Source of the DNA: Bacteroides luti
GTDB lineage: Bacteria > Bacteroidota > Bacteroidia > Bacteroidales > Bacteroidaceae
Direction: 5' to 3'
Length of the DNA stretch: 64,000 nt
Assembly (NCBI RefSeq): GCF_900128905.1
Contig: NZ_FQTV01000005.1
Span: forward strand, 186,001-250,000
Part shown: positions 44,899-54,227 of the stretch, in pieces
How positions within the stretch are numbered: the first letter of the stretch is position 1
How the letters are laid out: each line of letters begins with the position of its first letter
Notes under the pieces: model-generated
Database searches by the model: none
Seen by the model: only the letters and a program-made list of their open reading frames with translations
What the model was told of the DNA's origin: nothing
Made by a program: the position numbers and the translations under genes

Positions 44899-44942
44899 AA
44901 ATATTTTATGTTTCCTTTAGATTATATCTCTTTAATCTTTCA

Positions 44943-44950
44943 TACCTTTG
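44943..44950 (+). promoter_or_regulatory. -7 box for ruvB
   Basis: TACCTTTG, 21 bases upstream of the ruvB ATG. Confidence 0.6.
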
Positions 44951-44970
44951 TAGCTTCATTATTGTGAGAT

Positions 44971-45996
44971 ATGGAAGAAAAATTTGATATACGAGATAAT
45001 CAGCTTACTACAAAAGAAAAGGATTATGAGAACGCTTTACGTCCTTTAGATTTTGAGTCTTTTAGTGGTCAGGACAAGGTTGTAGATAATCTTCGTATAT
45101 TTGTTAAGGCTGCTCGTTTGCGAGCTGAAGCTCTCGATCATGTATTACTTCACGGGCCTCCCGGATTGGGAAAAACAACTCTTTCAAATATTATTGCAAA
45201 TGAATTGGGCGTAGGGTTCAAAATAACTTCAGGACCTGTGCTTGATAAACCAGGCGATTTGGCCGGTGTATTAACAAGTCTTGAACCAAATGATGTCCTT
45301 TTCATCGATGAAATTCATCGTTTATCTCCTGTTGTGGAAGAATATCTTTATTCTGCAATGGAAGACTATCGGATTGATATAATGATTGATAAAGGGCCTT
45401 CTGCAAGAAGTATTCAGATAGATTTAAGCCCTTTTACTCTGGTTGGAGCAACTACTCGTAGTGGACTTCTGACTGCCCCGTTACGGGCGCGTTTTGGAAT
45501 AAATCTTCATTTAGAGTATTATGATGATGATATATTAAGTGGAATTATTAAACGTTCTGCAAGAATACTAGATGTTCCTTGCTCTTCAGATGCGGCTGGA
45601 GAAATAGCTTCCCGGAGCCGTGGAACTCCGCGTATTGCTAATGCTTTACTTCGCAGGGTGAGAGATTTTGCACAGGTAAAAGGATCGGGTGTTATAGATA
45701 CCGAGATTGCAAATTACGCTCTCGAGGCTCTTAATATTGATAAGTATGGGCTTGATGAGATCGACAATAAGATACTGTGTACTATTATCGATAAATTCAA
45801 AGGTGGACCTGTAGGAATCACAACAATAGCCACAGCATTAGGCGAAGATCCTGGAACAATTGAGGAAGTTTACGAGCCTTTTTTAATAAAGGAAGGTTTT
45901 TTAAAGAGAACTCCTCGTGGTAGAGAGGTTACAGAGTTAGCTTACAAGCATTTGGGAAGAAGTCTTTATAGCAGTCAAAAGACTCTTTTTGATTAA
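44971..45996 (+). CDS. ruvB: Holliday junction DNA helicase RuvB
   Basis: Hexameric AAA+ motor that drives branch migration with RuvA. The 341-residue protein has Walker [14 protein letters not shown] near residue 66, Walker [13 protein letters not shown] near 112, sensor 1 [13 protein letters not shown] near 154 and the arginine-finger segment LRARFGI near 175. The C-terminal winged-helix domain with [29 protein letters not shown] and RTPRGREVT is complete. No ruvA or ruvC is adjacent. The next gene starts 95 bases later and has its own promoter-like box. Confidence 0.98.
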   Translation: MEEKFDIRDNQLTTKEKDYENALRPLDFESFSGQDKVVDNLRIFVKAARLRAEALDHVLLHGPPGLGKTTLSNIIANELGVGFKITSGPVLDKPGDLAGVLTSLEPNDVLFIDEIHRLSPVVEEYLYSAMEDYRIDIMIDKGPSARSIQIDLSPFTLVGATTRSGLLTAPLRARFGINLHLEYYDDDILSGIIKRSARILDVPCSSDAAGEIASRSRGTPRIANALLRRVRDFAQVKGSGVIDTEIANYALEALNIDKYGLDEIDNKILCTIIDKFKGGPVGITTIATALGEDPGTIEEVYEPFLIKEGFLKRTPRGREVTELAYKHLGRSLYSSQKTLFD

Positions 45997-46059
45997 GATA
46001 TAATGTTTAAGAATCTCTTTATATAATATGCAATCTGAATTCTTGATTCATTAAAGAGA

Positions 46060-46067
46060 TATGTTTG
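46060..46067 (+). promoter_or_regulatory. Candidate -7 box for the flippase gene
   Basis: TATGTTTG, 25 bases upstream of the start codon at 46092. No good -33 box. Confidence 0.45.
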
Positions 46068-46091
46068 ATAAATAAACAATAGGATAGAAGT

Positions 46092-47585
46092 ATGGCCGGA
46101 TTAAAATCGTTGGCAAAAGATACTGCAATTTATGGTGTAAGCAGTATTGTTGGTCGTTTTTTGAATTATTTATTGGTTCCACTCTATACAGCAAAATTAT
46201 CTGCTGCTTCAGGAGGATACGGTGTAATAACGAATATGTATTCCATAACCGCACTTTTGCTGGTTATTTTAACGTATGGAATGGAAACCGGTTTTTTCCG
46301 TTTCGTGAATAAGAAAAACGAGGATCCTACAATTGTTTACTCAACCACATTAATATCTGTAGGTGTAAGCTCATTACTTTTTATTTTATTGTGTTTTGTC
46401 TCTCTTCAACCGATATCCACTTTCCTGGGATATGAAAATAATCCTGATTTTGTTGCTATGATGGCAATTGTGGTTGCGCTTGATTCCTTCCAATGCATTC
46501 CTTTTGCTTATCTTCGATACAAGAAAAGACCGATAAAGTTTGCTGCAATGAAGTTCTTATTCATTATTCCAAACATTCTACTGAATATCTTCTTCTTTGT
46601 CTGTTGCCCATGGCTATTAGTTCATTTCCCTGCTTCTGTTTCCTGGTTTTACAATCCAAGCTATGGGGTTGGTTATGCATTTGTGGCCAATGTAATCTGC
46701 ACAGTGATTCAGCAGTTTGCTTTTTATCGTGAACTGACCGGCTTTAAATACAAATTCAAGAAGTCGTTGTGGAAAGAGATGATGATTTATTCTTTTCCAA
46801 TTCTTATCCTGGGAATAGCCGGAATATTAAATCAGGTAGTTGATAAGATTATTTTTCCTTTCCTCTTTACAGATCAGAATGAGGCCCGCGTACAATTAGG
46901 AATTTATGGAGCAGCAAGTAAAGTAGCAATGGTTATGACCATGTTTACTCAAGCTTTCCGTTATGCTTATGAGCCTTTTGTTTTCGGGAAAAATAAAGAA
47001 GAAGGCAGTAAAAAGCTTTATGCCGATGCAATGAAGTATTTTATTATTGTTTCGCTGATAGCCTATCTTGGAGTAATGTTCTATCTCGATATTTTCCGCT
47101 ACATAATTGATAAAAGTTATTGGGATGGGTTAGATTGTGTTTCAATCGTAATGCTTGCAGCTATTCTGAATGGTATCTATTTTAATCTGTCATTTTGGTA
47201 TAAGTTGATTGATAAGACAATTTGGGGTGCATATTTCTCTGGAATAGGTTGCTTCTTAATCATTATTCTGAATGTTATTTTTGTTCCTCATTATGGTTAC
47301 ATGGCTTGTGCATGGGCTAGTCTTATTGGTTATGCTATAGTAACGATCCTTTCTTATGTTGTTGGGCAAAAGAAATATCCTATTAATTATGATATGGTGA
47401 GAATTGGAAAATATTGTTTGCTTACTGTAGTTCTTTATGCTATCTCTGAATTTGTGAAAATAGATAACATTTTATTACGTTTGTGCTTTAAAACCATTTT
47501 ATTTTCTATCTTTATTGCATATATTATTAAGAAGGATTTTCCATTGAAGCAGATTCCGATTATTAATCGTTTTGTAAAGAAATGA
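46092..47585 (+). CDS. Polysaccharide-biosynthesis flippase (Wzx/MATE-like)
   Basis: A 497-residue inner-membrane protein with about fourteen hydrophobic segments spread over its length and no soluble domain. The N-terminus LKSLAKDTAIYGVSSIVGRFLNYLLVPLYT is characteristic of the polysaccharide transporter (PST) family, which flips lipid-linked glycan units across the inner membrane for O-antigen, capsule or cell wall. No glycosyltransferase genes are adjacent, which is usual for the conserved orphan PST gene found beside ruvB in Bacteroides. It ends with a strong terminator. Confidence 0.88.
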   Translation: MAGLKSLAKDTAIYGVSSIVGRFLNYLLVPLYTAKLSAASGGYGVITNMYSITALLLVILTYGMETGFFRFVNKKNEDPTIVYSTTLISVGVSSLLFILLCFVSLQPISTFLGYENNPDFVAMMAIVVALDSFQCIPFAYLRYKKRPIKFAAMKFLFIIPNILLNIFFFVCCPWLLVHFPASVSWFYNPSYGVGYAFVANVICTVIQQFAFYRELTGFKYKFKKSLWKEMMIYSFPILILGIAGILNQVVDKIIFPFLFTDQNEARVQLGIYGAASKVAMVMTMFTQAFRYAYEPFVFGKNKEEGSKKLYADAMKYFIIVSLIAYLGVMFYLDIFRYIIDKSYWDGLDCVSIVMLAAILNGIYFNLSFWYKLIDKTIWGAYFSGIGCFLIIILNVIFVPHYGYMACAWASLIGYAIVTILSYVVGQKKYPINYDMVRIGKYCLLTVVLYAISEFVKIDNILLRLCFKTILFSIFIAYIIKKDFPLKQIPIINRFVKK

Positions 47586-47650
47586 TTTTTAGTGAATTGC
47601 CTTAAATAAAAGCGGTGGGAGTCTGGTGGTTCTCAGCTGTTTTTCCAAAG

Positions 47651-47690
47651 AACCGAATAATATATTAGTTTATTTTTATTCGGTTTTTTT
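47651..47690 (+). terminator. Terminator of the flippase gene
   Basis: AACCGAATAA pairs with TTATTCGGTT (47651-47660 with 47676-47685), followed by TTTTT. Confidence 0.85.
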
Positions 47691-47708
47691 AATGGAAAGC
47701 ACACGCTT

Positions 47709-49841
47709 ATGAAAAAGAGCTTTTTAATCTTAGTTCTGTTTTTTGTTTCGCTCGTTTCTTTGGCAGACGAGGGGATGTGGATGTTGAATCATATAGACAA
47801 GAAAACGGCTCAGCTGATGCAGCAATTAGGGCTTGAAATGCCTTCCAGTCAATTGTTCAATGAGCATGTTCCTTCTTTAAAGGATGCGATTATTAGTTTT
47901 GGTGGATATTGTTCAGGCGTAGTAGTCTCTGAGGATGGATTGGTTTTTACAAATCATCATTGTGGCTTTGATGCTATACAAAATCATAGTTCAGTAGCTC
48001 ATGATTATATAAAAGATGGTTTTGTTGCCGATAAAAGAGAAGACGAACTTCCCAATCCTGATTTATTTGTGAGTTTCCTTATACGGCAAGAAGATGTCAC
48101 TTCGAGAATATTGAAAGATATTCATCCGGGAATGGATGAAACGAAGCGCTCGTATATTGTAGATTCTCTTTCTTCTGTAATAGAGAATGAAGTTTCTGAA
48201 AAAGATTCATTGCTAAGAGGAGTGGTAAGCTCTTACTATGGTGGCAATGAATTTTATCTTTCTGTTTATAAAGATTATAAAGATGTCAGACTGGTTTTCG
48301 CACCTCCTTCTTCTGTTGGTAAATTTGGCGGTGATACAGATAATTGGGTATGGCCAAGACACACGGGAGATTTCTCTGTTTTCCGCATTTATGCTGATAA
48401 TAATAACCAGCCAGCTTTTTATTCTCCTCAAAATAAGCCATTTCATCCATCTTATATTGCGCCTATTTCCCTTAAAGGATATCAGAATGGCACCTATTGC
48501 ATGACGTTGGGTTATCCAGGATCAACAGATCGTTACCTTTCTTCTTTTGGCATTGAAGAGCAGATGGAAACCCAGAACCAGTCAATGATTGATGTTCGGG
48601 GCATAAAGCAGGCTATTTGGAAAAAGGCGATGGAATCGAATGATTCTATTCGTATAATGTATGCTTCCAAATATGCAGCAAGCTCTAATTACTGGAAATA
48701 CAGCATTGGTATGAATAAGGCCATTGAAGAGCTTAATATCATTGGCAAAAGAAAACTATTAGAGGATAAGATAACTCGTTTTATAGAGGATAAGGATGAG
48801 AAGAAACAATTATATGGTAATCTGATTGATTCCTTAAGAATAAGCTATGAAAGCAGGAAAAAACTGATTCATGCTTCTTCTTATTTTGGAGAGTGTTTTG
48901 GTAATGCTTCAGAATTACTTTCCTTATCCACACAAGCTATTAGTACAGATTTCTTTAGTGATTCTATTGCTGGGAGGAAGATATACGAAAGTATGGTTAA
49001 AGAGTATTCAAATATAAGCCTTTCCATCGATAAGGAGGTGCTGGTTGCAATGCTAAAAGAGTATCGCGAGAAGGTTGATACTACCTTTTTGCCCGATACG
49101 TATAAAACGATTGATGAAAAGTATAAAGGAGATTGTCAGGCTTATGCAGATTACATTTTTTCTCATTCCGAGATGACTACTCCCAGAGGATTGGAGCGTA
49201 TTTATAGTCGGGATAGCACATTTAATATGTTCGAGGATCCTATTCTTTCGCTGGCCGTAGATGTTGTTACTAAATTTGTTGATTTCTACCAGATTGGGGC
49301 TGATGCAAATAATAAAATATCCCGGGATGAAAGATTTTACAGTGAAATAGTACGTCAGATGTGTGAGGATAAAAGCTTTTATCCTGATGCAAATTCAACA
49401 ATGCGTTTAAGCTTTGGTGTTGTAACTCCATATTCAGCAAATAGCTCCTCAGGCATAGATTATTCTACAACTACAAAAGGCATCTTTGAAAAGGTAGAGC
49501 GTTATAAAGGAGATTCCGATTTCTGGGTGCAGCCTGCCTTACTCAATTTGCTTTCTAAAAAGGATTTTGGTAAATATGCCGATAAAAAGGGTGAAATGAA
49601 TGTTTGTTTTATCACTAATAATGATATTACGGGAGGAAATTCCGGAAGTGCAATGTTTAATGGTAGAGGAGAGCTTATAGGATTAGCTTTTGATGGAAAT
49701 TGGGAAGGGATGAGCAGTAATCTTGAGTATGAGAGTGCCCTGCAACGATGCATTGGAGTAGATATCCGGTATGTTCTTTTTATAATTGAGAAATACGGCA
49801 AAGCACCTCATCTTATTCAGGAACTTAAACTTGCTCAATAA
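47709..49841 (+). CDS. S46-family dipeptidyl-peptidase, DPP7-type
   Basis: Periplasmic serine exopeptidase releasing dipeptides from peptides; amino-acid supply for saccharolytic and asaccharolytic Bacteroidota. The 710-residue protein has a signal peptide ending VSLA, then DEGMW as in the family. Catalytic triad candidates: His in the TNHHC motif (residue 83 or 84), Asp221 in RHTGDFS, Ser645 in TGGNSGSAM. The specificity position 18 residues after the catalytic Ser is Gly663 (LAFDGNWE), as in DPP7; DPP11, which cleaves after Asp/Glu, has Arg there. A hydrophobic P1 preference is therefore inferred. Confidence 0.92.
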   Translation: MKKSFLILVLFFVSLVSLADEGMWMLNHIDKKTAQLMQQLGLEMPSSQLFNEHVPSLKDAIISFGGYCSGVVVSEDGLVFTNHHCGFDAIQNHSSVAHDYIKDGFVADKREDELPNPDLFVSFLIRQEDVTSRILKDIHPGMDETKRSYIVDSLSSVIENEVSEKDSLLRGVVSSYYGGNEFYLSVYKDYKDVRLVFAPPSSVGKFGGDTDNWVWPRHTGDFSVFRIYADNNNQPAFYSPQNKPFHPSYIAPISLKGYQNGTYCMTLGYPGSTDRYLSSFGIEEQMETQNQSMIDVRGIKQAIWKKAMESNDSIRIMYASKYAASSNYWKYSIGMNKAIEELNIIGKRKLLEDKITRFIEDKDEKKQLYGNLIDSLRISYESRKKLIHASSYFGECFGNASELLSLSTQAISTDFFSDSIAGRKIYESMVKEYSNISLSIDKEVLVAMLKEYREKVDTTFLPDTYKTIDEKYKGDCQAYADYIFSHSEMTTPRGLERIYSRDSTFNMFEDPILSLAVDVVTKFVDFYQIGADANNKISRDERFYSEIVRQMCEDKSFYPDANSTMRLSFGVVTPYSANSSSGIDYSTTTKGIFEKVERYKGDSDFWVQPALLNLLSKKDFGKYADKKGEMNVCFITNNDITGGNSGSAMFNGRGELIGLAFDGNWEGMSSNLEYESALQRCIGVDIRYVLFIIEKYGKAPHLIQELKLAQ

Positions 49842-49963
49842 CTATTTATTGCCATTTTATCGTATCTTTATTTTTTAAGATAAGGGTATAATAGGACTTT
49901 TTTATTCGGACTATGTAGTTTTAATCCAATTGAATTAAAGAATATAGCATTGGGCTATAAAAA

Positions 49964-49988
49964 AAGGCAGCTTTATAAAAGCTGCCTT
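49964..49988. terminator. Terminator between DPP gene and DEAD-box helicase gene
   Basis: AAGGCAGCTTT / AAAGCTGCCTT with a 3-base loop; an A-tract on the left gives a T-tract in the minus direction, 7 bases after the helicase stop. Confidence 0.85.
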
Positions 49989-49994
49989 AAATAT

Positions 49995-51869
49995 TTATTT
50001 TTTGGATTTCCTTCTTGCCCAACCTTCTTCATTATTGAAGTCTGGTTTTTCATCTCTGAAGGATTGTTGATTGTCATCTCTCCTTTTAGGTCCTCTTTGA
50101 GAGGAGTATCCCCGCTCTTCACGGCTTCTTCTTGGTGCAGCTGATGCTGGTCTGTCAGAATACCTTCTTCCGCTTCCTCCGCGGCTTTCTCTGCTTCCTC
50201 CACGACTCTCTCTACCTGTTCCTGCTCCGCGATTATCTTCGCCTGCTATTTCAACAGAGATTGAACGGCCATTCAGTGATGCTTTATTTAGTGAATCCAT
50301 AACAGATTTCGCTTGAGCATCTTCTATTTCGAAGAATGAAAAGCTTTTCAATAAATCGATCTTACCAATCTGAACACGTTTTCTCATGTTTTTATTGATC
50401 AGTTCAATTAATTGGTTCGGATAGAAATTATCCGCCTTTCCGGCATTGATAAACATACGGGTAAATCCTGGTTCAGGTTGATGCATTCCTCTTTCAGAGC
50501 TACGTCCTTTTGTATTACGTTCTCCTCTGCTGGTTTCAGCTGTTGGACTCTGAAGGTCTTGCGCATCACGGTAATATTCAAGGAAGTGGTTAAACTCAAG
50601 AGAAACCATTCGTTTAATAATATCTTCCTTATCCAACCATTCAAGTTTGCGATAGATTTCAGGCATAAAGTCGGCAATTTCCTCTTCATTAACCTTTACC
50701 TTCTCAATATCATCAATTACCTTAATCAGCTGTTTCTCACAGATCTGTTTTCCGGTAGGCATTTCTCCAACAATGAACTTCTTACCAATTTTTCTCTCTA
50801 TATCTCTCATCTTTCCTTTCTCGCGCAAGTTGATGATAGAGATTGAAATACCGGTTTTTCCTGCACGTCCTGTACGGCCGCTTCGGTGAGTGTATGACTC
50901 ACTTTCGTCAGGTAAACCGTAATTGATAACGTGTGTCAGGTCGTCAACGTCAAGTCCACGTGCAGCAACATCTGTAGCTACAAGGATCTGAATGTTACGT
51001 ACACGGAATTTCTGCATTACAACGTCACGTTGTTGCTGAGAAAGTTCTCCGTGCAAAGAATCAGCACTGTATCCGTCCTGAATCAGTTTATCAGCAATTT
51101 CCTGAGTCTCTTTACGAGTACGGCAGAAAACAATACCGTAAATCTGAGGATAATAGTCGGCAATACGTTTCAGCGCAAGATATTTATCTTTAGCCTGAAC
51201 CGTAAAATAGATATGTTTCACGTTCTTTGAACCTTCATTTTTTGTGCCGATGGTAATTTCCTTGGCATTATTCAGATAGTTCTTGGAAATACGTGCAATT
51301 TCGGGTGACATAGTTGCTGAGAACAGCAATGTATTACGGTCTTTTGGTACGTCAGCCAAGATAGCATTGATGCTGTCTGTAAAGCCCATATTAAGCATTT
51401 CATCAGCTTCGTCCATAATAACGTTTTTAACCGTGGCAAGTTTCACGGTTTTTCTTTCCATCAAGTCGAGCAGACGTCCTGGAGTTGCAACAATAATGTG
51501 CACACCATTCTTTAAACTTCTGATCTGGCTTTCAATGGATGATCCTCCGTATACCGGAAGAACTTTTAGCCCATCTATGTATTTTGAGTAATCATTAAGA
51601 TCTCCTGCTATTTGCAGGCAAAGCTCACGTGTGGGGCAGAGGATAAGTGCCTGTGGCACTCTGTTATTTACATTAATACCTTGTATAATAGGCAGCCCAA
51701 ATGCTGCTGTTTTACCTGTTCCTGTTTGTGCAAGAGCTACTACATCATTGCCTTCTCCCAGTAAATACGGTATTACTTCTTCTTGTACTGGCATGGGATT
51801 CTCATATCCCATTTCTTCAATTGCTTTAAGTATCTCCGGGGAAACGCCTAACTCTTCGAATGTCTTCAT
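49995..51869 (-). CDS. DEAD-box RNA helicase of the DeaD/CsdA type
   Basis: Cytosolic RNA helicase acting in ribosome assembly and mRNA decay, often cold-induced. The 624-residue protein has all motifs: Q-motif TFEELGVSPEILKAI, Walker A AQTGTGKTAAFGLP near residue 45, PTRELCLQI, DEADEML near 157, SATMSPE near 188, and HRSGRTGRAGKTG near 335. A DbpA/CsdA-type RNA-binding fold follows near 480-550 (TRMFINAGKADNFYPNQLIELI). The last 70 residues are an Arg/Gly/Ser-rich unstructured tail. Promoter box is 31 bases upstream of the start. The low-complexity tail is in frame and intact. Confidence 0.96.
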   Translation of the reverse strand: MKTFEELGVSPEILKAIEEMGYENPMPVQEEVIPYLLGEGNDVVALAQTGTGKTAAFGLPIIQGINVNNRVPQALILCPTRELCLQIAGDLNDYSKYIDGLKVLPVYGGSSIESQIRSLKNGVHIIVATPGRLLDLMERKTVKLATVKNVIMDEADEMLNMGFTDSINAILADVPKDRNTLLFSATMSPEIARISKNYLNNAKEITIGTKNEGSKNVKHIYFTVQAKDKYLALKRIADYYPQIYGIVFCRTRKETQEIADKLIQDGYSADSLHGELSQQQRDVVMQKFRVRNIQILVATDVAARGLDVDDLTHVINYGLPDESESYTHRSGRTGRAGKTGISISIINLREKGKMRDIERKIGKKFIVGEMPTGKQICEKQLIKVIDDIEKVKVNEEEIADFMPEIYRKLEWLDKEDIIKRMVSLEFNHFLEYYRDAQDLQSPTAETSRGERNTKGRSSERGMHQPEPGFTRMFINAGKADNFYPNQLIELINKNMRKRVQIGKIDLLKSFSFFEIEDAQAKSVMDSLNKASLNGRSISVEIAGEDNRGAGTGRESRGGSRESRGGSGRRYSDRPASAAPRRSREERGYSSQRGPKRRDDNQQSFRDEKPDFNNEEGWARRKSKK

Positions 51870-51899
51870 TAATTTCTTTCTCTTATTTCAATTCGGGCA

Positions 51900-51907
51900 C
51901 AAAGATA
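51900..51907 (-). promoter_or_regulatory. -7 box for the DEAD-box helicase gene
   Basis: CAAAGATA on the plus strand reads TATCTTTG on the minus strand, 31 bases upstream of the start codon. Confidence 0.6.
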
Positions 51908-52059
51908 CGCATAAAGTACGGATAAATAGTTATAATGCTGTAAAAGAATACTTTTCAGCAGCATTTTTCATTTAAATATCTATAAAAATAGCGTAAAATT
52001 CTTGTAATTTGTATCAGAACTTTATTGCTTTGACTATCTGTTTGTGCTATAATGGAATG

Positions 52060-52980
52060 TTATTGATATTTTTCTGCAAACTCTTTAGAAACGGAGTTAC
52101 TGAAACTTTTGCATACTTCGGCAGAGAAATCTTTCCCGCACTGTATAATTTTGTCCCACATACCTTCGCTTAAGTTACTAAGTTCGTGATAACTAATATT
52201 GTACTTTAATAATCCATAGATAATTCCGGCATTGAAGTTATCTCCGGCTCCAATTGTACTTACAGAGTTGACTGGTTCTACCAAATACTCTTTGGATACT
52301 TGTTTTGTTCGCAAACTTATAGATTTATTCCCCGCAGTACAAAGGAAATTGGGGCAATAAAATTGTATTTTATTTTTGTATATCTTATCTACATCGTTTA
52401 AGTTATACATGTTGATGAAATCTTCGTCTGAACCTCTTACAATATCTGCATATTCCAGATTTTCGATAATAGCAGGAGCTAGTTTCATAGCTTCGTATTT
52501 ATGCGTACTTCTGAAGTTTGGATCATAGTAGATAATTGCTTTACGTTCTTTAGCGTAATCCAGCAGCTCTGTCATCTTATCTCTAAGAACCGGATTGAGC
52601 GCGTAAAAGGAGCCAAATATAAGAATATCATCCTCATTTATTTGGGGGAATGCAATATCCAGGCGCTGTTTAGGATAATCCTTGTAGAAAAGATACTCCG
52701 CATCATTGTTTTCGTTAAGAAAGGCAAGTGAAACAGGCGATTTTCCATCGGGGAAGATGTTGATGTGATCGGTTTTCACATTGTTTTCTTCCATGAATCT
52801 CTTGATAATGTTTCCTACTTTGTCATTTCCAATTTCACTGATAAAGCAGACATCGACATTCATTCTGCCCAGTGATATAATGCCATTAAATACAGAACCT
52901 CCCGGCACTGCAGCCGAAGGTTGTTCGTTCTGAAAAATGATGTCGAGAATAGTCTCGCCAATACCAATTACTTTTCGCAT
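52060..52980 (-). CDS. PfkB-family carbohydrate kinase
   Basis: A 306-residue ribokinase-type sugar kinase. N-terminal GxGE-like GIGETILDI, then PGGSVFNGIISLGRMNVDVCFISEIGNDKVGN near 27-58 (family motif 1), and the second motif STIGAGDNFNAGIIYGLL near 240-258 with the catalytic Asp in GAGDN. The two motifs fit a kinase active on fructose-like sugars, but the specificity is not determined. It overlaps the SIS-domain gene by 13 bases and is the last gene of a three-gene operon with KdsD-like and LOG genes. Confidence 0.9.
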   Translation of the reverse strand: MRKVIGIGETILDIIFQNEQPSAAVPGGSVFNGIISLGRMNVDVCFISEIGNDKVGNIIKRFMEENNVKTDHINIFPDGKSPVSLAFLNENNDAEYLFYKDYPKQRLDIAFPQINEDDILIFGSFYALNPVLRDKMTELLDYAKERKAIIYYDPNFRSTHKYEAMKLAPAIIENLEYADIVRGSDEDFINMYNLNDVDKIYKNKIQFYCPNFLCTAGNKSISLRTKQVSKEYLVEPVNSVSTIGAGDNFNAGIIYGLLKYNISYHELSNLSEGMWDKIIQCGKDFSAEVCKSFSNSVSKEFAEKYQ

Positions 52981-53573
52981 ATTTCTCTTGATTTCTCGCC
53001 TAGATATCCACCGTGATGGCGTTTAGAGTACTCTTCAATAGTAAAGCCTGTTTGTTTCATTGTTTCTACAACCAGAATATCACCAATAACTGTCATCATG
53101 GTAGTAGATGTTGTTGGAGTCATTCCTAATGCACATACTTCTTTGGGATTTCCTGTGCAAAGACAAATGTCCGACTCTTGTGCTAACGGACTGTCCGGGT
53201 TACCTGTTATAACGATAAACTTTAAATTTGGATTAAGAACTCTGGAAAGCTGTGTAAGCTCAACAATTTCTCTTGTTTTCCCAGAGTTAGATATTAGTAA
53301 TAATAAGTCATTCTTCTGAAAAATGCCCAAATCACCGTGTTGTGCTTCACTTGGGTGAAGAAACACAGAAGGAATTCCGGTTGAACAGAATGTAGTTGAA
53401 ATATTCATTGCAATCTGGCCGGCTTTACCCATTCCGGTAGTTACCAGTTTTCCCCCTTTTATGTGTATTTGTTCCACTATTAGTTTTACAGCTTTTTCGT
53501 AAGCATCTGTAATTGGAATATTTCTTACGGCTTCGGCTTCTTTGTTTAATAGATCTTTGATTGATTCAATCAT
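52968..53573 (-). CDS. kdsD: SIS-domain sugar-phosphate isomerase, KdsD-like without CBS domains
   Basis: A 201-residue SIS-domain protein resembling arabinose-5-phosphate isomerase, which makes the Kdo precursor from ribulose-5-phosphate. The sugar-phosphate loop reads LVTTGMGKAGQIA near 43-56 and LISNSGKTREIVELT near 93-107. Catalytic-type residues present: His79 in EAQHGDLG, and HHGG at about 186-189 near the C terminus. E. coli KdsD has two C-terminal CBS domains, absent here; SIS-only API enzymes are known from Bacteroides fragilis, so the shortness is not a truncation. Overlaps the PfkB gene and follows the LOG gene by 10 bases. Confidence 0.82.
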   Translation of the reverse strand: MIESIKDLLNKEAEAVRNIPITDAYEKAVKLIVEQIHIKGGKLVTTGMGKAGQIAMNISTTFCSTGIPSVFLHPSEAQHGDLGIFQKNDLLLLISNSGKTREIVELTQLSRVLNPNLKFIVITGNPDSPLAQESDICLCTGNPKEVCALGMTPTTSTTMMTVIGDILVVETMKQTGFTIEEYSKRHHGGYLGEKSREICEK

Positions 53574-53583
53574 GACTTTTTTG

Positions 53584-54120
53584 TTATTTGTTTAGTAGGT
53601 TGGTTAATTCTTTAAATGTATTGGCCACGTCATAGTAAAGAGATAATTCACCTCGGGTAAATTGTTTCTCTTCGCACATCTTTAGGACAGTCAATAAATC
53701 ATCATAAAAACCATTTATGTTATAAAAGATTATCTTTTTTGAATGATATCCAATGGTTGCAGAGGCCATTACATGAAAAACTTCATCCAATGTTCCTATT
53801 CCTCCCGGTAAGGCAATCATAACATCCGATTCGGCAAGTATTATATCTTTTCGATCGCTTAGATTTTTGGTATGAAGAAATCTGTCGGGGAGAGCACTCA
53901 CTCTTTTGCTTTCTTCCAGTTTTGAAGGTATTACGCCAATAATGTTTCCTCCGCTTTGCTTAACGGTTTGTGCCACACATTCCATTAATCCCATGTTTGC
54001 ACCACCATAAACTAGCGTTTTACCTTGTTCTCCCATCCATTTTCCCAATTCCTCAGTTTTTTGGAAATATATATCATCAATTGTTTGCGAGGCAGAACAG
54101 AAGATACCAATTTTATTCAT
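53584..54120 (-). CDS. LOG-family (TIGR00730) Rossmann-fold protein
   Basis: A 178-residue protein with the LOG signature ALPGGIGTLDEVFHV near 100-118 (PGGxGTxxE), preceded by LVYGGANMGLMECVAQTV near 36-53 and ESDVMIALPGG. LOG proteins release cytokinin-like bases from nucleotide 5'-monophosphates as phosphoribohydrolases; in bacteria their role is often unclear. First gene of the three-gene operon with the KdsD-like and PfkB genes, and divergent from the M16 peptidase. Promoter not identified. Confidence 0.92.
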   Translation of the reverse strand: MNKIGIFCSASQTIDDIYFQKTEELGKWMGEQGKTLVYGGANMGLMECVAQTVKQSGGNIIGVIPSKLEESKRVSALPDRFLHTKNLSDRKDIILAESDVMIALPGGIGTLDEVFHVMASATIGYHSKKIIFYNINGFYDDLLTVLKMCEEKQFTRGELSLYYDVANTFKELTNLLNK

Positions 54121-54188
54121 ATAAGGGCTTATCTCATTTTAATCTACAAATATCTATATTTTTCTATAAACCACAATAAGTTTTATTG

Positions 54189-54196
54189 TATTTTTG
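54189..54196 (+). promoter_or_regulatory. -7 box for the M16 peptidase gene
   Basis: TATTTTTG, 32 bases upstream of the ATG at 54228. No TTTG -33 box at a good distance. Confidence 0.5.
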
Positions 54197-54227
54197 CATC
54201 GTTATTAAAATATGAAACAAGAAGAAA

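Noticed and set aside
44773..44967. 64-codon frame between the OmpA-family gene and ruvB
   Set aside because: Contains the weak hairpin and the ruvB promoter box, with no recognisable domain. Most likely noise.
48924..48932. TTATCCACA, a DnaA-box match
   Set aside because: A single match inside a coding region with no cluster around it. Not evidence for an origin here.
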